Shown here: one piece after another, positions 6,789 through 13,128 of the stretch
Layout: each line of letters opens with the position of its first letter
Numbering within the stretch: the stretch's first letter is position 1
Origin: Chloroflexia bacterium
GTDB taxonomy: Bacteria; Chloroflexota; Chloroflexia; Thermomicrobiales; JALYUS01
DNA: 15,895 nt
Assembly (NCBI GenBank): GCA_025928215.1
Contig: JAICJW010000045.1
Span: forward strand, 1 to 15,895
Direction of reading: 5' to 3'
The notes under the pieces: generated by a model
What the model saw: only the letters and a program-made list of their open reading frames with translations
Told to the model about the DNA's origin: nothing
Databases searched by the model: none
Program-made: the position numbers and the translations under genes

Positions 6789-8213
6789 TCAGACCCGTTC
6801 GAGATAGACCGCGCGTTCCCAGTCGGAGACGTGGCGCTCATAGCGAGCGAGTTCCTCGCGGCGGATGCGGAGCAGTTCGGGGCCGCAGACGGGGCCCAGG
6901 GCGGCCATCACGACCGGGTCCGCTTCGATGGCGTCCAGCGCCTCGTGCGCGGTGCGCGGGAGGAGGCGGACGCCTTGCTGGGTGAGTGCATCGTCCGGCA
7001 AGTGGCCGAGATCGCCGGTCGCTGGCGGGCCGGGATCGAGTTGGCGGTCCAGGCCGTCAATTCCCGCCGCGATCAGCGCGGCGAGGGCGAGATGCGGATG
7101 CGCGGTGTGATCGCCCGCGCGGAACTCCATGCGGGGCCGCGACGCGCCCGGCACGCGGACGAGCGCGGCACGATTGCCCGCCGCGTAGCCGATGTGCGCG
7201 GGCGCCCACGAACCGGGCAGGAGCCGCTTGTAGGAATTGACTGACGGCGCGAAGACGCCGCAGAGCGCGGGGGCGTGGGCGAGCGCCCCGGCGATGAATG
7301 AGGCCATCGCCGCCGAGAGGCCGAGCGGTCCGTCGCCTGCCGAGCGGTCTCTGGAAAGTTCGGCGTTCGATGTTCGATGTTCGGAGTGGTCTGTATCCGC
7401 GTTCTTCGAACTCCGAACCCCGAACTCCGAACCTCCCTCCGTCTCCCGATCCCATAAGGAGAGGTGGACATGAACGCCATTACCGGCCAGATCGTCGTAT
7501 GGCTTCGGCATGAAGGAGGCGATGATGCCGCGCCGACGCGCCAACGCCTTGACCGTCTCGCGGAAGGTGAGCAGATCGTCCGCCGCTTTGATGGGATGCT
7601 CGTGATGCAGGTTGATTTCCAATTGCCCCGCGCCATACTCCGCCCCCATGCCGACGACGCGGATACCTTGCGCGGCGAGTGTCGTTTCGATCTCCTGCAG
7701 GAAGTCGTGCTCCGCCTCCATCCGGGCGACGGAATACATCGTGAAGGCGTCGGTGGGCGTGTACCGGTCTTCATCCGTCTTCCGAAAGAGTGTGAACTCC
7801 GGTTCAAACGCCGCCCGTGCCGAGAGGTCACGCCGTGCAAGCGCGTCCAACATATCCCGTAGCCGCGTGCGCGGACACCCCTCCCATGGTTCGCCCGCTT
7901 CGGTGCGAAGATCGGCGAGGAGACGGCCAATGCCGGGGTGATAGGGGAGGGGTGCGTAGGTCTCCGGATCGGGCATGGCGACGAAATCGCCCGCGTCCGC
8001 GCCGAAGCGGGGATGCGGCACCTGCCAGTCGTCAATCGTGAAGTTGAGGTTCGCGTGGCAGAACAGCGTGCCATTGGCGAGCGCACCGGGGATGCTCGTG
8101 CCGGGGAACCAGCGGCCATTCGCTCGCGCCGCATAATCATGCCAGACGATCCACACGCCTCGCGGGTTGTCGGTCTCGATCCGTTCTGCTAGCGTACGCC
8201 GTGCTTCGGTCAT
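6789..8213 (-). CDS. Glutamine synthetase family protein carrying an in-frame repeat insertion
   Basis: The family joins an amine to the gamma-carboxyl of glutamate using ATP. The amine may be ammonia or a polyamine-like substrate, and this member's substrate is not known. Its 474 residues keep the active-site set: E137/E139, E192 and E199 (EYGAGQLE), H248 in GNGVHVH, the NSYKRL box at 326-331, and R361-M-E363-F-R365. There is no clear sign of the adenylylation region of classical GlnA. The frame stays open through a palindromic repeat that encodes about residues 254-288, in the loop between SLWD and the helix starting GLSAAM. The start at 8213 has AGAGG just upstream. It is convergent with the cytochrome b-c gene and divergent from the next secreted-protein gene. 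Candidate roles are glutamine synthetase, gamma-glutamylputrescine synthetase or a relative. Confidence 0.9.
   Translation of the reverse strand: MTEARRTLAERIETDNPRGVWIVWHDYAARANGRWFPGTSIPGALANGTLFCHANLNFTIDDWQVPHPRFGADAGDFVAMPDPETYAPLPYHPGIGRLLADLRTEAGEPWEGCPRTRLRDMLDALARRDLSARAAFEPEFTLFRKTDEDRYTPTDAFTMYSVARMEAEHDFLQEIETTLAAQGIRVVGMGAEYGAGQLEINLHHEHPIKAADDLLTFRETVKALARRRGIIASFMPKPYDDLAGNGVHVHLSLWDRETEGGSEFGVRSSKNADTDHSEHRTSNAELSRDRSAGDGPLGLSAAMASFIAGALAHAPALCGVFAPSVNSYKRLLPGSWAPAHIGYAAGNRAALVRVPGASRPRMEFRAGDHTAHPHLALAALIAAGIDGLDRQLDPGPPATGDLGHLPDDALTQQGVRLLPRTAHEALDAIEADPVVMAALGPVCGPELLRIRREELARYERHVSDWERAVYLERV
7358..7434. repeat. Heptamer-built inverted repeat inside the glutamine synthetase-like gene
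   Basis: The left arm 7358-7385 is four 7-base units of the form GTTCGNN. The right arm 7407-7434 is four units of the form CGAACNN, which is the complementary pattern. The spacer is about 21 bases. The best ungapped pairing is 7365-7387 with 7410-7432, at 19 of 23 positions. It lies wholly inside the coding frame and adds a Ser/Arg/Glu-rich segment without any stop. The sequence is unlike the surrounding coding DNA, which points to an inserted intergenic-type element. Confidence 0.85.
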
Positions 8214-8364
8214 CTTACCTCTTTCCCTGTCGCCCGCGTAGCATACGGAGCGCGCCGCGAGATGGCAAGACGGGGATCAGTGGGGCGGGCGATTGCGCAT
8301 AGCGGCATTGGTATTGCAAGCGGCAACCGACGAACCATTGGGTAGATAGCGGAGGAGTATCGGG

Positions 8365-9063
8365 ATGATACGACACGGATGGTGGAAGATTCTGGTTTTC
8401 GTCGGACTCCTGGGTCTCTGCTCGGCAACTGCCGTCGCAGCACAGGGGGCGACCTTCGCCGACGCTCAGGAGGGCTTTGCCTTCACCGTTCCGAGTGGCT
8501 GGCAGCAGGGAAGTGTGCCACCGAGCGCGAGCCTCCCGGCAGGAACCGTGGTCGCCGCCGTCTTCAATACGCCCGCGCCAGTGAACGGGAGTTTCAATGT
8601 CGTCACGGTGGCGGTACCGCCGGGAACGGACCTCGATCAAGTGACCACCCAGAGCCGCGATGGCGTCGCGAAATCCCTCCCGGGGTATCAGGAAGGGCCG
8701 GGGGGCATCCAGAATCTGACCGTGGGTGGGCAGGCCGCGCGCCGCTACGACTATTTCCTCACGCCACCGCAGGCAGGCAAGTTGCACGGCGCGCAGATTC
8801 TGGCGCTTCGGGCGAACACGATCTATATCCTCACCTATACCGCGCCGGATGACCAGTTCGACGCCTTCTTCCAGCAGGGATCGTCCGTCCTCACCTCCTT
8901 CACCTTCACGGGTACCGGCGGCGCGACAATGACCGCATTGCCGGGTACCGGGATGCCGGCCGGCACACGCTGGCAGGGAACGCGCGAACTCCTCGTGTTG
9001 ATGGTCGGCAGCATGCTGATCGTGACAGGCTTCACGGTTCACCATCGCTCTTCCCGGGTGTAA
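8365..9063 (+). CDS. Secreted PsbP/DUF1795-like protein with C-terminal LPGTG-type anchor
   Basis: The protein has 232 residues. An N-terminal signal peptide (about 1-26: basic start, hydrophobic core, A-V-A-A-Q cleavage region) is followed by a domain of about 28-183. Its opening (FADAQEGFAFTVPSGW) and alternating beta pattern resemble PsbP/Mog1-like or DUF1795 lipoproteins. After a Gly/Thr-rich linker comes L192-P-G-T-G196, a hydrophobic stretch at about 207-225 and a basic tail (HHRSSRV). That is the layout of a sortase sorting signal, although the motif-to-helix gap is slightly long. The start is firm: GGAGGAG lies seven bases before ATG 8365. No sortase gene is in the window. The molecular role is unknown; the family has no single reaction. 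A perfect palindrome follows the stop. Confidence 0.8.
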   Translation: MIRHGWWKILVFVGLLGLCSATAVAAQGATFADAQEGFAFTVPSGWQQGSVPPSASLPAGTVVAAVFNTPAPVNGSFNVVTVAVPPGTDLDQVTTQSRDGVAKSLPGYQEGPGGIQNLTVGGQAARRYDYFLTPPQAGKLHGAQILALRANTIYILTYTAPDDQFDAFFQQGSSVLTSFTFTGTGGATMTALPGTGMPAGTRWQGTRELLVLMVGSMLIVTGFTVHHRSSRV

Positions 9064-9096
9064 CGCCATCGAATCACCCACGATGATGTCCGTTAT

Positions 9097-9120
9097 GGGG
9101 CCGGTTCGCGAACCGGCCCC
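9097..9120. terminator. Perfect 24-bp palindrome, likely terminator or stem-loop
   Basis: Two exact 12-base arms, GGGGCCGGTTCG and its complement, meet at 9108/9109, starting 34 bases after the stop of the secreted-protein gene. The RNA would form a very stable GC stem, with a few central bases forced into the loop. No T-run follows (CATTGCG), so it is not a textbook intrinsic terminator. A role in ending transcription before the toxin-antitoxin pair is inferred from position. A protein-binding operator is the main alternative. Confidence 0.55.
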
Positions 9121-9135
9121 CATTGCGTTGTCCAC

Positions 9136-9153
9136 CTAATAGATGTACATTAG
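9136..9153. promoter_or_regulatory. AT-rich dyad upstream of the antitoxin, possible autoregulatory operator
   Basis: CTAAT (9136-9140) and ATTAG (9149-9153) face each other around eight bases. The overlapping ATGTACAT (9143-9150) is itself palindromic. This is the only AT-rich patch in the leader of the toxin-antitoxin pair and ends 32 bases before the antitoxin ATG. Ribbon-helix-helix antitoxins normally bind such dyads at their own promoter. No convincing -35/-10 pair with good spacing was found, so the exact promoter is not assigned. Confidence 0.35.
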
Positions 9154-9185
9154 CTGAGGGGCTTCTATCGCAATGGGGGAATATG

Positions 9186-9491
9186 ATGAGCACCGAGGCA
9201 CAGGAACGGCCGAAGACGCCGCGATTCAATATCCGCATGCCGGAGCATGTGCGGGCGCTGATAGATCAGGCGGCGGCGCTCGAAGGGCGGAGTACGAGCG
9301 ATTTCGTGCTGACAAGCGCGGTCGAGAAGGCTCGTGAAACAATCGAGTCGCATCAGCGCATCACCCTCTCACAGCGCGACAGTACGATCTTCCTGGAGGC
9401 GATGTTGAACCCCCCGGAACCGAACGACAAGCTGCGCGCGGCAGTTGCAGACTATCTCGCATTCTTCGGTGAGCAGCCGCGTGGCGAATGA
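9186..9491 (+). CDS. tacA: Antitoxin, ribbon-helix-helix DUF1778 (TacA-type)
   Basis: TacA-type antitoxins bind and neutralise an acetyltransferase toxin and repress their own operon. The start is ATG 9186, five bases after GGGGGA; the ATG at 9183 is too close to that site and earlier in-frame starts lack one. The protein has 101 residues. The N-terminal part (about 12-50, RFNIRMPEHVRALID onward) fits a ribbon-helix-helix DNA-binding fold with a short basic strand and two helices. The C-terminal part carries the DUF1778-like segment LSQRDSTIFLEAMLNPPEPN, which in the family wraps the toxin. The reading frame overlaps the toxin start by 11 bases, supporting coupled translation. Confidence 0.9.
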   Translation: MSTEAQERPKTPRFNIRMPEHVRALIDQAAALEGRSTSDFVLTSAVEKARETIESHQRITLSQRDSTIFLEAMLNPPEPNDKLRAAVADYLAFFGEQPRGE

Positions 9492-9978
9492 TCGGTTCGT
9501 TATTGAGTTGCTCGGTGAGCAGCATAATCGAGCAATGTTTCGTTGTGCGGATCATCAGATCAATAACTACTTTCGTCGCCACGCCGTCACGAATATGCAA
9601 AGTCGCATCGCGAACCCGTGGGTGCTGCGGGATCGTGAAACCGATCTCATCGTCGGTTTCTACACGCTTTCCACCGCTTCGCTTGATTTCGACTCAGTGC
9701 CGGAGCAATTCACGGCTCATCTACCGCACTATCCGGTGCCTGTCGTCCTCCTCGGTCGGATGGGCGTGGATCGGCGGTATGAGCGCCAAGGGTTCGGCAG
9801 GCGCCTCGTTATTGACGCGCTCATGCGGGTATATCAGCAGGATGTGATGGCGGTCTATTCTATGATCGTAGATCCCAAAGAGAGCGTACGCGACTTCTAC
9901 ATTCGATTCGGTTTCATACCTCTTGCCGACGATCCTCACCGCTTATTTCTTCATCTCGAGACCTTCATGCCCTCATAG
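9481..9978 (+). CDS. tacT: GNAT acetyltransferase toxin (TacT-type)
   Basis: TacT-type toxins acetylate the amino group of charged tRNAs and stop translation. The start is taken as GTG 9481, seven bases after GGTGAG and inside the antitoxin end, giving 165 residues. The acetyl-CoA site is R102-Q-G-F-G-R, within a segment M94-G-V-D that begins the GNAT core. A tyrosine in R-D-F-Y140-I-R-F-G-F sits where the catalytic tyrosine of TacT lies. The G+C content is clearly lower here (57 of 120 bases in 9481-9600) than in the amidase (42 of 60 in 10441-10500), which suggests acquisition as a cassette. The frame is intact. Which aminoacyl-tRNA is targeted cannot be told from the sequence. Confidence 0.92.
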   Translation: MANDRFVIELLGEQHNRAMFRCADHQINNYFRRHAVTNMQSRIANPWVLRDRETDLIVGFYTLSTASLDFDSVPEQFTAHLPHYPVPVVLLGRMGVDRRYERQGFGRRLVIDALMRVYQQDVMAVYSMIVDPKESVRDFYIRFGFIPLADDPHRLFLHLETFMPS

Positions 9979-10050
9979 GGAGCAGCGTGACTGCAATAGC
10001 GGGTAGAATATCAACCTCTGTAATCGTCTGTTGTGTGGGAGGAGAAACAA

Positions 10051-10269
10051 ATGGCGGAGCAACAGGGCGAGAAGAATCCGGTCGTGGAACAGATGATGAC
10101 GGTCGTGGAGGTGGAGTTCGGGGAGCGGTTGGACGAGGCGGGGCGCGAGAAAATTCGCACCGGCATCGAACGGAACATGACGAATGCGGCGGCGCTGGCG
10201 GCCTATGGGCTGGCCAATGGCGACGAACCGGGCACGGTTTTCCGCGCCTATCGGGGGAATGAGCGATGA
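10051..10269 (+). CDS. Small AtzG/GatC-like protein coupled to the amidase
   Basis: This 72-residue protein starts at ATG 10051, six bases after GGGAGGAG; the GTG at 10033 lies ahead of that site and is not used. It appears helical. A central I-x-x-x-I-E-R-N-M-x-x-A-A-A-L-A-A-Y stretch leads to the ending DEPGTVFRAYR. That layout (a G-x-x-x-N helix, then an Ala-rich helix, then D-E-x-x-P/T-V-F) resembles the small DUF4089/AtzG proteins that pair with amidase AtzE, and more loosely GatC. The stop overlaps the amidase start as ATGA, exactly what is expected for a partner subunit. The similarity is by eye, so the family call is tentative while the partnership is likely. Confidence 0.7.
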   Translation: MAEQQGEKNPVVEQMMTVVEVEFGERLDEAGREKIRTGIERNMTNAAALAAYGLANGDEPGTVFRAYRGNER

Positions 10270-11675
10270 GCGATGACCGCTTCGCCTTTTTGAGCATCCG
10301 CGAGCTTGGCCGGATGCTGCGTGCCGGGGAGACGACACCGACCGAACTGGCCGACTCCTTCCTCACCCGCCTCGAAACCGTCGGGCGTCGCCTCAATGCT
10401 GTCGTCACGCTGACGCGCGAGCGGGCGATGGACGAGGCGCGCACGGCGGAGCGCGAGTTGAAATCCGGCCATGATCGCGGCCCGCTGCACGGCATCCCCT
10501 ACGGCGCGAAGGACCTGCTCGCCACGGCGGGCGGCATCCCGACGACGTGGGGCGCGACGCCCTTCAAGGATCAGCAATTCGATCGTGACGGCGCGGTGAT
10601 CGAGCGGTTGCGGGCGGCGGGGGCGGTACTCGTCGCGAAACTGAGCATGGTCGAGCTGGCGGGCGGCATGGGCTACGATCAGCCGAACGCGAGTATCATC
10701 GGTCCGGGCCTCAACCCGTGGAACCCGGAGGCGTGGAGCGGCGGTTCGTCCAGCGGCTCCGGGTCGGCAGTCGGGGCGGGGGCGGTGCCGTTCGCCATTG
10801 GCACCGAGACCTGGGGCTCGATCACGACGCCCGCCTCGTACTGCGGCATCTCCGGCTTGCGGCCCACCTATGGGCGCGTCAGCAGACGGGGCGCGATGGC
10901 GCTCTGCTGGACGCTCGACAAACTCGGCCCGATGTGCCGCACGGCGGACGACTGCGGCCTCGTCCTCGCGGCAATTGCCGGCCACGACCCGGAAGACGAG
11001 ACGAGCCTGAACCTCGATTACCGCTACGAACCGGAGCGGGCGCGGACGCATGGCTTCCGGCTCGGCGTGCTGCACATGGCGGAGGGGGAGACGCAGCCCG
11101 AAGTCGGGCAGAACTACCACGCGGCGCTCGACGTCCTGCGCGACATCGCGACCATCGAGGAGGTGACCCTGCCCGATTTCCCGTACGGCCCGGTGACGGA
11201 GACGATCCTGCGCGCCGAGGCGGCGAGCGCCTTCGACGTCTTCATGACAAGCGGTAAAATTGCCGAACTGGCCGCGACGGAGACGCACGTCGCGCCGCTC
11301 GCCTATCGCTATGTCGCGGCGAAAGACTATGTCACCGCGCTGCGCATCCGCCGTCAGATCGTGCGCGAGGTGGATGCCCTCTTCGCGCAGTACAATGCCA
11401 TCGTCTGCCCGACGACGAACGCCGTCGCCAGCCCGATCACGACGAAGTTCAGCGAGTACTTCAAGACGCCGGCGGGCCGCCGCCCGGTGATTGGCGCGGT
11501 CGGCAATGTCGCGGGCCTCCCGGCGATCAGCGTGCCAAGCGGCTTCGGCGAGCGCGGCCTGCCGACCGCGATCCAGTTCGTTGGCCGGGCCGGTGCGGAG
11601 AACGCGATCCTCGCCGCTGCGCGCGCCTATCAGGAGCGAACGGACTGGCATACGAAGCGACCGGAGATTTCCTAA
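10266..11675 (+). CDS. Amidase signature family hydrolase
   Basis: This enzyme hydrolyses a carboxamide or related C-N bond; the substrate is unknown. It has 469 residues, the usual family length. The Ser-cisSer-Lys triad is visible: K82 in G-A-K-D, S161 in GGSSSGSGS, and the nucleophile S185 in G-T-E-T-W-G-S-I. The S161-S185 spacing of 24 is the same as in FAAH. The usual G-G-S-I-R around the nucleophile is W-G-S-I-T here, so the substrate pocket may differ. It is not an obvious GatA, since no GatB gene is nearby. The small upstream gene overlaps it by four bases and may encode a partner subunit. Two palindromes follow before the enolase-superfamily gene. Confidence 0.93.
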   Translation: MSDDRFAFLSIRELGRMLRAGETTPTELADSFLTRLETVGRRLNAVVTLTRERAMDEARTAERELKSGHDRGPLHGIPYGAKDLLATAGGIPTTWGATPFKDQQFDRDGAVIERLRAAGAVLVAKLSMVELAGGMGYDQPNASIIGPGLNPWNPEAWSGGSSSGSGSAVGAGAVPFAIGTETWGSITTPASYCGISGLRPTYGRVSRRGAMALCWTLDKLGPMCRTADDCGLVLAAIAGHDPEDETSLNLDYRYEPERARTHGFRLGVLHMAEGETQPEVGQNYHAALDVLRDIATIEEVTLPDFPYGPVTETILRAEAASAFDVFMTSGKIAELAATETHVAPLAYRYVAAKDYVTALRIRRQIVREVDALFAQYNAIVCPTTNAVASPITTKFSEYFKTPAGRRPVIGAVGNVAGLPAISVPSGFGERGLPTAIQFVGRAGAENAILAAARAYQERTDWHTKRPEIS

Positions 11676-11682
11676 CCCCCAG

Positions 11683-11705
11683 CCCCTTCCCTCCGAGGGA
11701 AGGGG
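11683..11705. repeat. Palindromic element just after the amidase stop
   Basis: CCCCTTCCCTC (11683-11693) and GAGGGAAGGGG (11695-11705) are perfect 11-base complements separated by one base. The element starts seven bases after the amidase stop. As RNA it would give a strong GC stem, but no T-run follows. Its sequence type matches the second palindrome 60 bases downstream, so both look like members of one repeat family. Confidence 0.7.
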
Positions 11706-11764
11706 GAGCGAACCTTCTTGAGACCGAGGCATCGGGGATACGGCAGGCATTCAGATTGAGTCAT

Positions 11765-11785
11765 CCCCTCCCTTTGAGGGAGGGG
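11765..11785. repeat. Second palindromic element, just before the enolase-superfamily gene
   Basis: CCCCTCCCT (11765-11773) and AGGGAGGGG (11777-11785) pair perfectly around TTG. The purine-rich right arm runs on through GGAAGGGGAGGTAGG up to the ATG at 11800, so the repeat's flank contains the ribosome-binding site. Pairing of the pyrimidine arm with this purine tract could mask that site. That is inferred, not shown. Confidence 0.65.
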
Positions 11786-11799
11786 GAAGGGGAGGTAGG

Positions 11800-13062
11800 A
11801 TGAAAGTCACGGAGATCGAGCGGATCACGGTGGATGTGCCTTTTGTGCCGCGCGTGCGGCCGTGGAACGCGCTACTCGTTGGGCAGTGGCGCGTCTCAGA
11901 AATCACCCGCGTCGTGACGGATGCGGGGTTTGTCGGCTATGGAGAGACGTTGCCGCACTATACGTGGGGTCGCGTGACGGATGAGGCGGTGGAGCGGGTG
12001 CGGGGCAAGAACCCGTCAGACTTCCTCGGCGATGACTCGCTCGGCGCGGGCTTGCAGATGGCGCTCTACGATGTCGTCGGCAAGGCGCTCGGCGTGCCCG
12101 CGTACCGGCTCTTCAACTTGCCAAAGGTGCGGGAATGGTGCCCACTGGCGTGGTGGAACACGAAGATGGGGCCGGAAGACCTCGCCGAAGAGGCGAAGGA
12201 CGCGGTCGCGGCGGGCTACACCGCGCACAAGTTCAAGGTGCGCCCCTGGCTGGACATCTACGCACAAGTCGAGGCGGTGAGCGCCGTGACCCCGCCGCAC
12301 TACCGGATTGACGTGGATTGGAACGAGATGCTCCTCAACGAGGGCAACGCCGCGCCGGTGCTCACCGCGTTGGACAAATACGAGCGGATCGCTATCTACG
12401 AATCGCCCCTGCCGCATCTCGATCTGGAGGGGTACCGGCACTTGCGGGGCAAGATCACACACCCGCTGGCGGTCCACTTCCCAAACGGCTACGGTGGGCC
12501 CTCCTTCGCGCGGGTCGCGCAGGCGGAATCGTGTGACGGTTTCGTCCTCAGTGGGGGCGTCAGCGATGTGCTTCGGTCAGGGTTGCTCGCGGGCGCGTTC
12601 AACAAGCCCTGCTGGCTGCAACTCGTTGGCACCGGCCTGACGACGGCGCTCGCGGCGCACCTCGGCGCGGTGCTACCCGCCGCGCAGTGGCCCGCCATCA
12701 CCTGCCTGAATAACTACAGCGACGACCTGCTCGTCGAACCGCTGACGATCAGCGGCGGTCACTTGCGCGTGCCGGAGGCGCCCGGTCTCGGCATCGAGAT
12801 TGATGAAGCGGCGCTCTCTCGCTTCCGCATGGAGCCTCCCTTTGAAATTGCCTACCCGCGCCAGTTGCTCTCCGTCGTCTGGCCGGGTGGGCGCGTCATG
12901 CACTACGCGAATATGCAGCAATGCTGGGCTGATTTCCTCGCCGGCAATCAGCCCGTGCAGGAGCGCGGCGTGAAGATCGAAGCGACAGCGGACGACGGAT
13001 CCCGCACATGGACCGATCTGTACGCGCGGGCCGAACACGCCCCGGTGCGCGATCAACGGTAG
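11800..13062 (+). CDS. Enolase superfamily (mandelate racemase/muconate lactonising-like) enzyme
   Basis: The family abstracts a proton alpha to a carboxylate held on Mg2+, commonly in acid-sugar catabolism. The protein has 420 residues. The N-terminal capping domain is about 1-110. The barrel begins with H143-K144-F-K146 (the K-x-K base motif), then I170-D171-V-D173-W-N (first metal ligand) and E201-S-P (second ligand). Where a third Asp/Glu is expected, the strand reads P222-L-A-V-H226-F, so that ligand is not obvious. A tail of about 70 residues after the barrel is also unusual. The start ATG 11800 follows GGAGG. The stop TAG lies within a tandem heptamer repeat. Racemase, dehydratase or a variant activity cannot be told apart here. 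Confidence 0.85.
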   Translation: MKVTEIERITVDVPFVPRVRPWNALLVGQWRVSEITRVVTDAGFVGYGETLPHYTWGRVTDEAVERVRGKNPSDFLGDDSLGAGLQMALYDVVGKALGVPAYRLFNLPKVREWCPLAWWNTKMGPEDLAEEAKDAVAAGYTAHKFKVRPWLDIYAQVEAVSAVTPPHYRIDVDWNEMLLNEGNAAPVLTALDKYERIAIYESPLPHLDLEGYRHLRGKITHPLAVHFPNGYGGPSFARVAQAESCDGFVLSGGVSDVLRSGLLAGAFNKPCWLQLVGTGLTTALAAHLGAVLPAAQWPAITCLNNYSDDLLVEPLTISGGHLRVPEAPGLGIEIDEAALSRFRMEPPFEIAYPRQLLSVVWPGGRVMHYANMQQCWADFLAGNQPVQERGVKIEATADDGSRTWTDLYARAEHAPVRDQR

Positions 13063-13128
13063 CCGGTAGTCAGTAGCCGGTGGTCAGTAGTCAGAGGTAC
13101 GATCCGTCTCTTCTGACTACTGGCTACT
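13059..13128. repeat. Tandem-heptamer inverted repeat between two convergent genes
   Basis: Five tandem 7-base units of the form GTRGYCR run from 13059 to 13093. The opposite arm 13113-13128 (CTGACTACTGGCTACT) is made of the complementary units, and 13085-13094 pairs exactly with the facing bases. The stop TAG of the plus-strand gene (13060-13062) and the stop TAG of the minus-strand gene (13117-13119) both lie in repeat units. The location fits a two-way transcription end. Confidence 0.85.

Noticed and set aside
8214..8364. Promoters in the divergent gap between the glutamine-synthetase-like and secreted-protein genes
   Set aside because: Divergent promoters are expected, but only partial TTGC-type hexamers with wrong spacing were seen; only the two ribosome sites are clear.
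9979..10050. Promoter between the toxin and the AtzG-like gene (TAGAAT at 10004-10009)
   Set aside because: A fair -10 match is present but no -35 hexamer occurs at acceptable spacing, so it was not called.
10248..11750. 500-codon open frame on the minus strand opposite the amidase
   Set aside because: Its low-complexity Arg/Ala-rich product has no family features, whereas the plus strand carries the full amidase triad; it is a shadow frame.
13059..13128. Short tandem units taken as a CRISPR array or attachment site
   Set aside because: The units are seven bases long with no spacers, and no cas, integrase or tRNA gene is near; an inverted heptamer repeat explains them.
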